Source: Ferdinandcohnia sp036962685 (GTDB lineage: Bacteria > Bacillota > Bacilli > Bacillales > Bacillaceae_L). From it: a stretch of DNA of 64,000 bases. The notes beneath the pieces were generated by a model, which ran no database searches, had not been told where the DNA came from, and saw nothing but the letters and a program-made list of their open reading frames with translations. This document shows positions 34,265 to 42,150 of this stretch, one piece after another; position 1 is the first letter of the stretch, and each line of letters starts with the position of its first letter. Location: the NCBI RefSeq assembly GCF_036962685.1, contig NZ_JBALOP010000007.1, positions 124,001-188,000 on the forward strand, given 5' to 3'. The position numbers were made by a program, and so were the translations under genes.

Positions 34265-34560
34265 AATAATAATTTGAACCAGTGATGGGGAAAAGTAAAT
34301 AGGACTACACATGAATAGAGAGGGAATGTCATTGGCTGAGAGCATTCCTACATGATGACTTATTGAAAGAACACCTCGTAGGTTTCTCTTTGAAAAAGCA
34401 AATGCTCTAGTAGGAGTTGAACGTTTCAGGCGTTAACTGATCGAGTGAAAACTTAAGACGACTCATGTCTAAAGGGCGTTTAGGTTTTAACTAGGGTGGC
34501 ACCACGGGAATCCAAGCTCTCGTCCCTACAAGAAATTGTAGGGATGGGAGCTTTTTTATT
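34265..34560 (+). promoter_or_regulatory. T-box riboswitch (His) controlling hisS-aspS
   Basis: The Stem I elements AGTA, AGAG and the TTGGCTGAGAG loop are visible. The specifier loop reads GAA-CAC-C with a His codon CAC at 34372-34374. The T-box sequence AGGGTGGCACCA lies at 34493-34504. The terminator stem AAGCTCTCGTCCCTACA / TGTAGGGATGGGAGCTT (34514-34553) competes with the antiterminator. Uncharged tRNA-His would allow read-through into hisS and aspS. Confidence 0.93.
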
Positions 34561-34563
34561 TTT

Positions 34564-34747
34564 TAACTTAATTCAGCCGGGACTGAATTAAGTTAAAGCC
34601 TTCGGCGGAGACGTGCGATTTTCAAAGGAAATTTTTCGAGCGTAAGATCAAAGACTAAGAACGCCACATCCTGTGGCAACGTCTTTGTGACCCACATCGT
34701 GTGGGCCTAAAAAATATGGGCGCAATACGCCAAGGCGCATTTGATTA
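34564..34747 (+). repeat. Family-1 repeat, copy F (long form, complete, best reference)
   Basis: Starts in the T-box terminator T-tract. The inverted repeat is TAACTTAATTCAG / CTGAATTAAGTTA (13 bp), a compensated variant of the usual TAACTTTATTC/GAATAAAGTTA. AAAGAC/GTCTTT closes GCCACATCCTGTGGC, followed by CCCACATCGTGTGGG and CGCCAAGGCG, ending GCGCATTTGATT 18 nt before hisS. Together with the T-box it fills the 569-nt interval before hisS. Confidence 0.93.
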
Positions 34748-34764
34748 GGTAGGAGGAGTAATGA

Positions 34765-36033
34765 ATGGTTAATATTCCTAGAGGGACGCAAGACATTCTT
34801 CCAGGTAATGTGGAAAAATGGCAATATATCGAGGAAATAGCTCGAGATATCTGCAAAAGATTTAATTATAAAGAAATCAGGACACCAATCTTTGAACATA
34901 CAGAATTATTTTTACGTAGCGTTGGTGAAACAACAGACATTGTTACAAAAGAAATGTACACCTTTGAAGATCGTGGTGAACGAAGTTTAACACTTCGACC
35001 AGAAGGCACTGCGGCTGTTGTTCGCTCCTATGTGGAAAACAAGATGTTCGGAAATCCAACACAGCCAACAAAGCTTTATTATTGTGGACCAATGTTTCGT
35101 TACGAACGACCGCAGGCTGGTCGTTTCCGTCAATTCGTCCAATTTGGCGTCGAGGCATTAGGAAGTAATGACCCTGGTATCGATGCAGAAGTCATTGCAC
35201 TGGCAATGGAAATTTACAAATCACTAGGATTGAAAAAACTAAAGCTTGTTATTAACAGCCTAGGTGATGTTTCGAGTAGAAGTGCACATCGAGATGCACT
35301 TATCGCACACTTTTCTCCTAGAATAGATGAGTTTTGCTCGGACTGTAAATCAAGACTTGAGAAAAATCCAATGCGAATCCTTGATTGTAAAAAAGACCGT
35401 GATCATGAATTAATGCATTCTGCACCATCTATTCTCGAATACTTAAACGAAGAATCAACTGTGTATTTCAATAAAGTGAAATCATACTTAACAGATTTAG
35501 AGATTGATTTCGAGGTAGATTCCGGTCTAGTTAGAGGCTTGGATTACTATAACCACACAGCATTTGAAATTATGAGTGATGCTGAAGGCTTTGGGGCAAT
35601 TACGACCCTATGTGGTGGAGGACGTTACAATGGCTTAGTAGAAGGACTTGGCGGGCCTGAAACACCGGGTATCGGATTTGCATTAAGCATTGAAAGACTT
35701 TTAGCAGCCTTAGATGCAGAAGCGATAGAGCTACCACTTGAAGAACGAGTCGACTGCTATGTTGCTGCAATTGGGGATGCCGCATCTTCTAAATCTGTAT
35801 TGTTAGTCAATGAACTTAGAAAAGCAGGCCTAGTTGCCGAGAAAGATTATTTAAATAAAAAAGTTAAAGGGCAATTCAAAGCAGCCGACAGATTACAGGC
35901 TAAATTTGTTGCAATTTTAGGCGATGAAGAATTAGAAAGAAATGTTATCAACGTGAAAAACATGGAAACAGGAAATCAAGAAGAAGTCCAAATTGAACAA
36001 TTTATAACATATATACTTGAAAAAAGTCACTAG
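34765..36033 (+). CDS. hisS: Histidyl-tRNA synthetase
   Basis: 422 aa, ATG with AGGAGGAG upstream. Class II motifs: motif 2 region FRYERPQAGRFRQF, the histidine loop RGLDYYNHTAFE and motif 3 GIGFALSIERL, followed by the anticodon-binding domain (about 330-420). First gene of the T-box operon; 11 nt separate it from aspS. Confidence 0.98.
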   Translation: MVNIPRGTQDILPGNVEKWQYIEEIARDICKRFNYKEIRTPIFEHTELFLRSVGETTDIVTKEMYTFEDRGERSLTLRPEGTAAVVRSYVENKMFGNPTQPTKLYYCGPMFRYERPQAGRFRQFVQFGVEALGSNDPGIDAEVIALAMEIYKSLGLKKLKLVINSLGDVSSRSAHRDALIAHFSPRIDEFCSDCKSRLEKNPMRILDCKKDRDHELMHSAPSILEYLNEESTVYFNKVKSYLTDLEIDFEVDSGLVRGLDYYNHTAFEIMSDAEGFGAITTLCGGGRYNGLVEGLGGPETPGIGFALSIERLLAALDAEAIELPLEERVDCYVAAIGDAASSKSVLLVNELRKAGLVAEKDYLNKKVKGQFKAADRLQAKFVAILGDEELERNVINVKNMETGNQEEVQIEQFITYILEKSH

Positions 36034-36044
36034 GAGTGGGAAAC

Positions 36045-37814
36045 ATGTTTGGAAGAACATATTATTGTGGTGAAATCACCGAACAAGCTATTGGCGAAAA
36101 AGTAACATTAAAGGGCTGGGTTCAAAAACGAAGAGACTTAGGCGGACTCATTTTTATTGACCTAAGAGACAGAACTGGAATTGTCCAAATTGTATTTAAT
36201 CCTGAAGAATCTAAGGAAGCATTAGAAATTGCTGAGACTGTTAGAAATGAATATGTATTGGATATAGTTGGAACTGTTGTGGCTCGTGATGAAGCAACAA
36301 TAAACAATAATATTACGACCGGAAAAATCGAAATTAAAGTGACTGAAGTCAACATCATAAATGAAGCAAAAACACCTCCATTTATGATTGAAGACCGCAC
36401 AGAGGTTTCTGAGGATTTACGTTTAAAATATCGTTATTTAGATCTTCGTAGACCAGCTATGTTTGAAACCTTCAAAATGCGCCATAATGTAACAAAATCA
36501 ATTCGAAATTATCTTGACGACGAAGGGTTTCTAGATATTGAAACACCAATTTTAACAAAAAGTACACCAGAAGGCGCTCGTGACTATCTTGTACCAAGCC
36601 GTGTGCACCCAGGTAAGTTTTACGCACTTCCACAATCACCACAAATTTTCAAACAGCTATTGATGGTAGGTGGATTTGACCGCTATTACCAAATTGCTCG
36701 CTGTTTCAGAGACGAGGATCTCCGTGCTGACAGACAGCCGGAATTTACACAGATCGATATTGAAACTTCATTCATGAGTCAGGTAGACATCATGTCCATG
36801 GCAGAGCAAATGATGAAAAAGCTAATGAAAGACGTAAAAGGATTGGACATCGAGCTTCCATTACCACGATTAACATATGATGATGCAATGAACCGTTATG
36901 GTTCTGACAAACCTGATACCCGTTTTGAAATGGAGTTAATCAATCTTTCAGAAGTAGTCAAGGACAGTGGATTTAAAGTATTCAGCAATGCAGTGGCGAC
37001 TGGTGGACAAGTAAAAGCAATCAATGCAAAGGGTGCTGCTGATAAATACACTCGTAAGGATATTGATGGTCTTACAGAATATGTGAATCGTTACGGTGCA
37101 AAAGGGCTTGCATGGTTAAAGGTTGAAGAAGCGGAATTAAAGGGTCCGATTGCTAAGTTCTTTGATGAAGAAGAGCAAAAGGCATTAAGAACAGTGTTAG
37201 AGGCTTCAGCGGGAGACTTACTTCTCTTCGTAGCGGACAAATCAAATGTGGTTGCAGATGCTTTAGGTGCACTCAGATTAAAACTTGGAAAAGAGCTTGA
37301 TTTAATTGATTCATCTAAGTTTAATTTCCTTTGGGTAACGGATTGGCCACTTTTTGAGTTCGATGAAGAAGATGGTCGTTATTATGCAGCTCACCATCCA
37401 TTTACAATGCCAGCTCGAGACGATATCGAGCTTCTAGACAGCAAACCTTGGGAAGTAAAGGCACAAGCATATGACCTTGTATTGAATGGCTATGAGTTAG
37501 GTGGAGGCTCACTTCGAATTTTTGAACGTGACATCCAGGAAAAAATGTTCAAAGTTTTAGGATTTACAGAAGAGGAAGCAAAAGAGCAGTTCGGATTCTT
37601 AATGGAAGCATTCGAATATGGTACACCACCACATGGTGGTATTGCATTAGGTTTAGATCGACTTGTCATGCTTTTAGCAGGTAGAACAAATCTACGTGAC
37701 ACGATTGCTTTCCCTAAAACAGCAAGTGCAAGTGATCTTTTAACAGATGCGCCAGGTGAGGTAAGCAAAGCACAATTAAACGACTTGTATTTGTCGTTAA
37801 ATGTTCGAAAATAG
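36045..37814 (+). CDS. aspS: Aspartyl-tRNA synthetase
   Basis: 589 aa from ATG 36045 (MFGRTYYCGEIT, TAGGAGTGGG upstream; a GTG at 36036 is part of that RBS region). N-terminal OB-fold anticodon domain, class II catalytic core (CFRDEDLRADRQPEFTQID; GIALGLDRLVMLL motif 3), and the bacterial GAD insertion domain (about 290-410). Cotranscribed with hisS, so Asp charging is also under the His T-box. The bacterial-type enzyme may be discriminating or not; gatCAB is not in view. Confidence 0.98.
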   Translation: MFGRTYYCGEITEQAIGEKVTLKGWVQKRRDLGGLIFIDLRDRTGIVQIVFNPEESKEALEIAETVRNEYVLDIVGTVVARDEATINNNITTGKIEIKVTEVNIINEAKTPPFMIEDRTEVSEDLRLKYRYLDLRRPAMFETFKMRHNVTKSIRNYLDDEGFLDIETPILTKSTPEGARDYLVPSRVHPGKFYALPQSPQIFKQLLMVGGFDRYYQIARCFRDEDLRADRQPEFTQIDIETSFMSQVDIMSMAEQMMKKLMKDVKGLDIELPLPRLTYDDAMNRYGSDKPDTRFEMELINLSEVVKDSGFKVFSNAVATGGQVKAINAKGAADKYTRKDIDGLTEYVNRYGAKGLAWLKVEEAELKGPIAKFFDEEEQKALRTVLEASAGDLLLFVADKSNVVADALGALRLKLGKELDLIDSSKFNFLWVTDWPLFEFDEEDGRYYAAHHPFTMPARDDIELLDSKPWEVKAQAYDLVLNGYELGGGSLRIFERDIQEKMFKVLGFTEEEAKEQFGFLMEAFEYGTPPHGGIALGLDRLVMLLAGRTNLRDTIAFPKTASASDLLTDAPGEVSKAQLNDLYLSLNVRK

Positions 37815-37838
37815 CGAACAAAACCCTTTTAGGTCAAC

Positions 37839-37867
37839 TTGTAATGACGTATGTCGTGTGTTAATAT
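37839..37867 (+). promoter_or_regulatory. Candidate promoter of 6S RNA
   Basis: TTGTAA (37839-37844), 17-nt spacer, TAATAT (37862-37867) preceded by TGT (extended -10). Confidence 0.6.
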
Positions 37868-37879
37868 TGTGACATAAAG

Positions 37880-38075
37880 TTGAAGTCCTGATGTGTTTGT
37901 CGTATAACCTATTGTTTTGACCGAACAATAGATTATACGGGAGCCCGGAGTTTTCGCACTTACGTAAATGCCTCATCTTTCGCTAAAAGAGGACTTACAA
38001 AAGTTGAAACAGGGTGCCCACCTGCGGTGAGCGGGTTCAAAACTAAGGCATCGACGGCACGATTGGGACTTCTAC
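37880..38075 (+). ncRNA. ssrS: 6S RNA (bsrA/ssrS type)
   Basis: About 195 nt between aspS and tcdA, the location of 6S-1 RNA in B. subtilis. The ends pair (GAAGTCC at 37882 with GGGACTTC at 38065-38072). Inside are the GAGCCCGGAGTTTTCGCAC stretch, a large bubble region, and GGCATCGACGGCA near the 3' end, all 6S-like. 6S RNA mimics open promoter DNA and sequesters sigma-A RNA polymerase. Exact ends are estimated. Confidence 0.82.
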
Positions 38076-38092
38076 CAATCACCACATAAACG

Positions 38093-38132
38093 AAAAAATC
38101 CCTGTTTACTATTTGTAAACAGGGATTTTTTT
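38093..38132 (+). terminator. Terminator of 6S RNA
   Basis: 17-bp stem with AAAAAATCCCTG / CAGGGATTTTTT at the base, 5-nt loop and T tail. Confidence 0.93.
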
Positions 38133-38251
38133 ATCAAATATACATAATTTCATATAGAAATTCTTGTATTTAGGTGAAGTATGTTATATTCTAATTCTGG
38201 TAAAAATACAACAAAGCTAAGATGAAATTGATACCTGATGGAGTTGAAGAG

Positions 38252-39016
38252 ATGTTACACCAATTTTCACGAAATGAATTAGCAGTAGGAAAACAAGGGG
38301 TTGATATCCTTAAAAATAGTACAGTAGCTGTCCTTGGAGTTGGAGGCGTTGGTTCCTTCTCGGTAGAGGGGCTCGCACGCTCTGGTGTAGGACGATTGGT
38401 ATTGGTAGATAAGGATAATGTGGACATCACAAATATTAATCGACAGTTACCTGCTTTACTTTCGACAGTTGGTCAGTCAAAAGTAGATATTATGAAAGAA
38501 CGTATTGCTGATATAAACCCTGACTGTGAAGTAATCGCACTAAAAATGTTTTATACTGAGGAAACATATGAAGAATTTTTTAGCTATGACTTAGACTTTG
38601 TCATTGATGCGTCAGACACGATTATGTATAAAATTCACCTTATGAAGGAATGTCTTAAACGAAAAATTCCAATCATTTCAAGTATGGGTGCCGCAAATAA
38701 GATGGACCCAACACGTTTTATGATTGCGGATATTTCAAAAACACATACTGATCCAATGGCGAAGGTCATTCGTACAAAATTACGAAAAGAGGGAATTCAT
38801 AAAGGGATTCCTGTCGTGTTCTCTGATGAAAGCCCAATTGTCATCCGTGAAGATGTTCGTCAGCAAATTACGGATGAAAATGCTAAAATTCGTAAAGCAA
38901 AAATGCCCCCATCCTCTAATGCATTTACGCCATCGACATGCGGGTTGATTATGGGAAGCTATGTTGTTCGAGAATTACTAAAGGACATAAAAATCAAAAG
39001 AGTGAAGGACAAATAG
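38252..39016 (+). CDS. tcdA: tRNA threonylcarbamoyladenosine dehydratase TcdA
   Basis: 254 aa from ATG 38252 (MLHQFSRNELAVGKQG), with GGAG 8 nt upstream; an in-frame ATG at 38222 precedes that RBS. E1-like ThiF/MoeB fold: VLGVGGVGSFSVEGLARSG nucleotide site and the IDASDTIMYKIHLM core. The conserved Cys is in STCGLIMGSYVVRELL. It cyclises t6A37 to ct6A in tRNA in an ATP-dependent step. Follows the 6S RNA gene as in B. subtilis (yrvM). Confidence 0.93.
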   Translation: MLHQFSRNELAVGKQGVDILKNSTVAVLGVGGVGSFSVEGLARSGVGRLVLVDKDNVDITNINRQLPALLSTVGQSKVDIMKERIADINPDCEVIALKMFYTEETYEEFFSYDLDFVIDASDTIMYKIHLMKECLKRKIPIISSMGAANKMDPTRFMIADISKTHTDPMAKVIRTKLRKEGIHKGIPVVFSDESPIVIREDVRQQITDENAKIRKAKMPPSSNAFTPSTCGLIMGSYVVRELLKDIKIKRVKDK

Positions 39017-39046
39017 AAAAACGTGGCCAAATGCGGCCACGTTTTT
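39017..39046 (+). terminator. Terminator after tcdA
   Basis: Stem AAAAACGTGGCC / GGCCACGTTTTT with a 6-nt loop, directly after the stop codon. Confidence 0.92.
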
Positions 39047-39050
39047 ATTA

Positions 39051-39171
39051 TGTCTAGCACCAGGCGCCATCGGCTCTATGGTCTAAGTCAATCGCTTCGG
39101 AAGGTAAAATGCACCTTATGTCAGCGCTCGTCTTATGCATGTCGTCTAAAGCTGCGCACCTTGCACTTTTC
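39051..39171 (+). repeat. Family-2 repeat, copy 2 (diverged)
   Basis: From TGTCTAGCAC to TTGCACTTTTC, with the same 121-nt length and internal TCAGCGCTCGTCTTATGC as copy 1, but with base changes that weaken the outer stem (TGCGCACC in place of AGGCGCC). It ends at the stop codon of the convergent rsfA-like gene. Confidence 0.82.
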
Positions 39172-39845
39172 TATTTCGCTAATTGCTCAAGATTGCCGTT
39201 TTTATCCATCCGAAAAGCAGGGGAGTTACGATCGTCTGAATCCTCAAACATCACTAAGCGTCTTGCACGATCCATAATTTGCACAAGGGCTTGGTAGTCT
39301 TCTTGAATAATAGTCTGTTGGTCAGATAATTTTTCAAGTTTTTTCTCTAGATCTTTTGTTTGTTGCTTTAAAGAGTCATTTTCTCGACGTAAACGATTAT
39401 TTTCCATTTCCAGTTGATTTGAAAGAAGGTCACGATGTCTCATTGATGACAGGAAAGAAATACAATCTTCAAGTGTAATGGAATTAGTTGATGGAATCAA
39501 CTCTGCTGACACCTCTTCCATGTACACTGGAGCAGCGGGTATTTCTTCAACAAACGTTTCCTGTATCACTGGTTTTTCATTTGTTACCGTATTTTCTTTA
39601 TTCAATCTTTCTAATGCTCTTTTTCTTTCTTTTCGTTGTTTTTTCGCTATTGCAATTGCCTGCTCATAATTATTGCGGACTTCTGCATTCCATCGGAACC
39701 CACATGCTGCTGACGTACGATTCAATTTATCGCCTACTTCGTCAAATGCTGCTAATTGTGTTCCACCCTCGCGAATGTAACGTAGAACTGTTTCTGCTAG
39801 TAAGAGATCATCCTCGTGTGACCATGCATCTTGTCTCACTTTCAT
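39171..39845 (-). CDS. RsfA/YlbO-family transcriptional regulator
   Basis: 224 aa. The N-terminal Myb/SANT-like domain (about 5-60, DAWSHEDDLLLAETVLRYIREG and GFRWNAEVRNNY) is the RsfA-type signature. A basic KKQRKERKRALERL stretch and a variable middle follow. A coiled coil (about 160-205, MENNRLRRENDSLKQQTKDLEKKLEKL) suggests dimerisation. RsfA of B. subtilis adjusts sigma-F-dependent forespore genes; this paralogue-type gene may act in the same compartment, but that is inference. Confidence 0.85.
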   Translation of the reverse strand: MKVRQDAWSHEDDLLLAETVLRYIREGGTQLAAFDEVGDKLNRTSAACGFRWNAEVRNNYEQAIAIAKKQRKERKRALERLNKENTVTNEKPVIQETFVEEIPAAPVYMEEVSAELIPSTNSITLEDCISFLSSMRHRDLLSNQLEMENNRLRRENDSLKQQTKDLEKKLEKLSDQQTIIQEDYQALVQIMDRARRLVMFEDSDDRNSPAFRMDKNGNLEQLAK

Positions 39846-40132
39846 AAAACCAACTCCCTATTAATTGTAAATGATAGATTTTTTCTTTATATCTAGCATG
39901 ACCACGTTATTTTTGTTTTATACATTACTAGTTTTTAGGAAAATAGAAAATACAGCAAAAAGCGTGCCATGGCTGCAATTTGCAATGTAAAATGAATGTA
40001 AAGTTTTCTCACAACCTAAAAAAATGGAAACTTTTTCATTTATAATACGTAAGTAGTAATGTCACATAATCCATAGGACGTGAACGAGATTTATTCAGAA
40101 TCGAATCTCACAAACTGTTAGGAGGAGAAAAA

Positions 40133-41053
40133 GTGCAGCCAGTCTTACAATTGAAAAATGTCAAAAAGACAATTGGTAAAAAAGAAATCATTAAGGGAAT
40201 AACCTTTGATGTATATCCAGGTGAGGTATTTGGGTTTTTAGGCCCTAACGGTGCCGGTAAAACGACTACCATTCGGATGCTTGTTGGACTCATGTCTATT
40301 ACTGACGGGGAAGTCATTATAAAAGGAACTAATATAGCTAAAAATTTTGAACAGGCTGTTCAGCATATCGGGGGCATTGTTGAAAATCCGGAAATGTATA
40401 AGTTTTTAACAGGCTATCAAAATCTTCTTCATTATGCCCGGATGGTAAAAGGGGTAACAAAAGAACGAATTCTTGAAGTAACAGAGCTTGTGGGGCTTGG
40501 AAAAAGAATCAATGATAAGGTCAAAACATATTCACTGGGAATGAGGCAGCGCTTAGGAGTCGCTCAAGCACTCTTACATAGCCCTTCAATTTTGATTTTA
40601 GATGAACCAACTAATGGATTGGACCCTGCTGGAATTCGTGAGGTTCGTGATTACGTCAGAAAGCTTGCTAGAGAAGAAGGTCTAGCGGTTATTGTATCCA
40701 GCCATCTGCTTTCTGAAATGGAAATGATGTGTGACCGGATTGGAATTATCCAAAATGGTGAACTAGTGGGTGTGCAGAAGGTTACTGAATTTATGAACGA
40801 AGAAGCTAGCATACGTGTTCAATTTCAAGTCGGTCATGTAGAAAAAGCTTTATCGATTTTATCGACTGAATACCCATTGCTTGAAGTGATTCAAACTGAT
40901 AAAGGAATCGAGATTCTGACGGATCATGAAATGATTCCTCAACTAAATGCTAGTCTTGTAAAAAATGAGATTCTGGTGTATGGAATTATGCAGCTTTCAA
41001 AATCACTTGAAGATCGATTCTTAGAGGTAACAGGAGGTAGCGGAATTGGGTAA
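40133..41053 (+). CDS. ABC transporter ATP-binding protein
   Basis: 306 aa, GTG start with AGGAGGAG 6 nt upstream. Walker A GPNGAGKTT, signature YSLGMRQRLGVAQAL, Walker B ILILDEPTNGLDP, H-loop VSSHLLSEME, and a C-terminal extension (about 220-300) of the CcmA/bacitracin-exporter class. Partners with the ABC-2 permease that overlaps its end. Substrate unknown; such pairs often export peptides or antibiotics. The 287-nt upstream region shows only a TATAAT at 40041-40046 and a GAGATT/AATCTC inverted repeat near 40087-40110. Confidence 0.92.
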   Translation: MQPVLQLKNVKKTIGKKEIIKGITFDVYPGEVFGFLGPNGAGKTTTIRMLVGLMSITDGEVIIKGTNIAKNFEQAVQHIGGIVENPEMYKFLTGYQNLLHYARMVKGVTKERILEVTELVGLGKRINDKVKTYSLGMRQRLGVAQALLHSPSILILDEPTNGLDPAGIREVRDYVRKLAREEGLAVIVSSHLLSEMEMMCDRIGIIQNGELVGVQKVTEFMNEEASIRVQFQVGHVEKALSILSTEYPLLEVIQTDKGIEILTDHEMIPQLNASLVKNEILVYGIMQLSKSLEDRFLEVTGGSGIG

Positions 41054-41999
41054 TATCGTCAAACTTATTCAGAATGAAAATATGAAAATTTACCGTCGTT
41101 TTTCTACTTGGATTATGCTTGTTCTACTGGTAGTTGTGGCAGTAGTGGTGGGAATTGTAATGAATGCTACGGCTTCTAATTCAGTTGATGAAAATTGGAA
41201 ACAAAATCTGCAACAGCATAACGAAATGCTTAAAGCAGACATGGCGAATGAGGATTTACCAGATATGATAAAGGATATCTCAGAAAGAGATTTGGCTATA
41301 AATGAGTATCGACTTGAACATAATATAGCTCCGATAGATACTAGTAGAACTACTTGGAATTTTATGTCGACAGCTTCAGAAATTGTTTCATTAATTACCC
41401 TATTTACAGTAGTAGTTGGTGCAAGCAGTGTGGCATCTGAATTTACATGGGGAACAATTAAATTATTATTAATACGACCTGTCTCAAGAGCGAAAATTCT
41501 TCTGTCGAAGTATTTGGCTACCATCCTGTTTGCTTTATTTTCCTTGGTCCTGCTTTTTGTTGTTTCATTTTTAGTCGGGAGTATATTCTTTGGTGGCGAT
41601 GGTTCAACACCACATCTCGTTTATAGGGATGGCTCGGTTCATGAAGTTCCTATGATTTCGCATATTCTAGGTATCTTCGGTTTAAAATCAATTAGCTTAA
41701 TCATGATGTCAACATTTGCATTTATGATTTCTACAATTTTTAGAAACAGCGGACTTGCCATTGGATTAGCCATCTTTTTAATGTTTGCAGGGGTAAATGT
41801 AACTGCTCTTCTGGCTATGAAATTCGATTGGGCAAAGTACATCTTGTTTGCCAATACAGATTTATCTCAATACCTCACTGGATATGTTTTGGTCGAGGGG
41901 ATGACGATGACATTTTCAATCATTGTGTTAATTATCTATTTTGTTATTTTCAACGCACTAACATGGTTCGTCTTTACAAAACGTGATGTAGCGGCTTAA
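41046..41999 (+). CDS. ABC-2 type permease
   Basis: 317 aa, TTG start overlapping the ATPase gene by 8 nt (RBS AGGAGG inside its end). Six hydrophobic segments; the first (about 18-38) is followed by a large external loop of about 75 residues rich in charged residues (ENWKQNLQQHNEMLKADMANE), then five more. ABC-2 membrane subunit forming an exporter with the preceding gene. No regulator or immunity gene is adjacent. Confidence 0.88.
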   Translation: MGNIVKLIQNENMKIYRRFSTWIMLVLLVVVAVVVGIVMNATASNSVDENWKQNLQQHNEMLKADMANEDLPDMIKDISERDLAINEYRLEHNIAPIDTSRTTWNFMSTASEIVSLITLFTVVVGASSVASEFTWGTIKLLLIRPVSRAKILLSKYLATILFALFSLVLLFVVSFLVGSIFFGGDGSTPHLVYRDGSVHEVPMISHILGIFGLKSISLIMMSTFAFMISTIFRNSGLAIGLAIFLMFAGVNVTALLAMKFDWAKYILFANTDLSQYLTGYVLVEGMTMTFSIIVLIIYFVIFNALTWFVFTKRDVAA

Positions 42000-42017
42000 C
42001 AAAAAGGGGGTGAAATA

Positions 42018-42147
42018 AAATCAAATGCGCCTTGGCGTATTTGTGCCCAGATTTTTTCGAGCATGCTCGAAAAGCTTCCTTTGAAAATCTGTGGCATCCG
42101 CCGGAGGCTTTAACTTTATTCAACCGAGTAGCGGATGAATAAAGTTA
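42018..42147 (-). repeat. Family-1 repeat, copy G (short form, reverse orientation)
   Basis: Read on the minus strand: TAACTTTATTC starts 3 nt after the rarA stop codon, the right arm is GAATAAAGTTA, then CTCCGGCGGATGCCACAG, and the middle hairpin closes directly as TTTTCGAGCATGCTCGAAAA, lacking the long central module. It ends GCGCATTTGATTT. Confidence 0.93.
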
Positions 42148-42150
42148 ACA

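Noticed and set aside
38222..38251. Upstream ATG for tcdA
   Set aside because: The RBS GGAG lies between it and the second ATG at 38252, and the family starts at MLHQFSRNE.
40087..40110. GAGATT/AATCTC inverted repeat before the ABC transporter as an operator
   Set aside because: The stem is only 6 bp with a 12-nt centre and no matching regulator gene is adjacent; noted in the transporter entry only.
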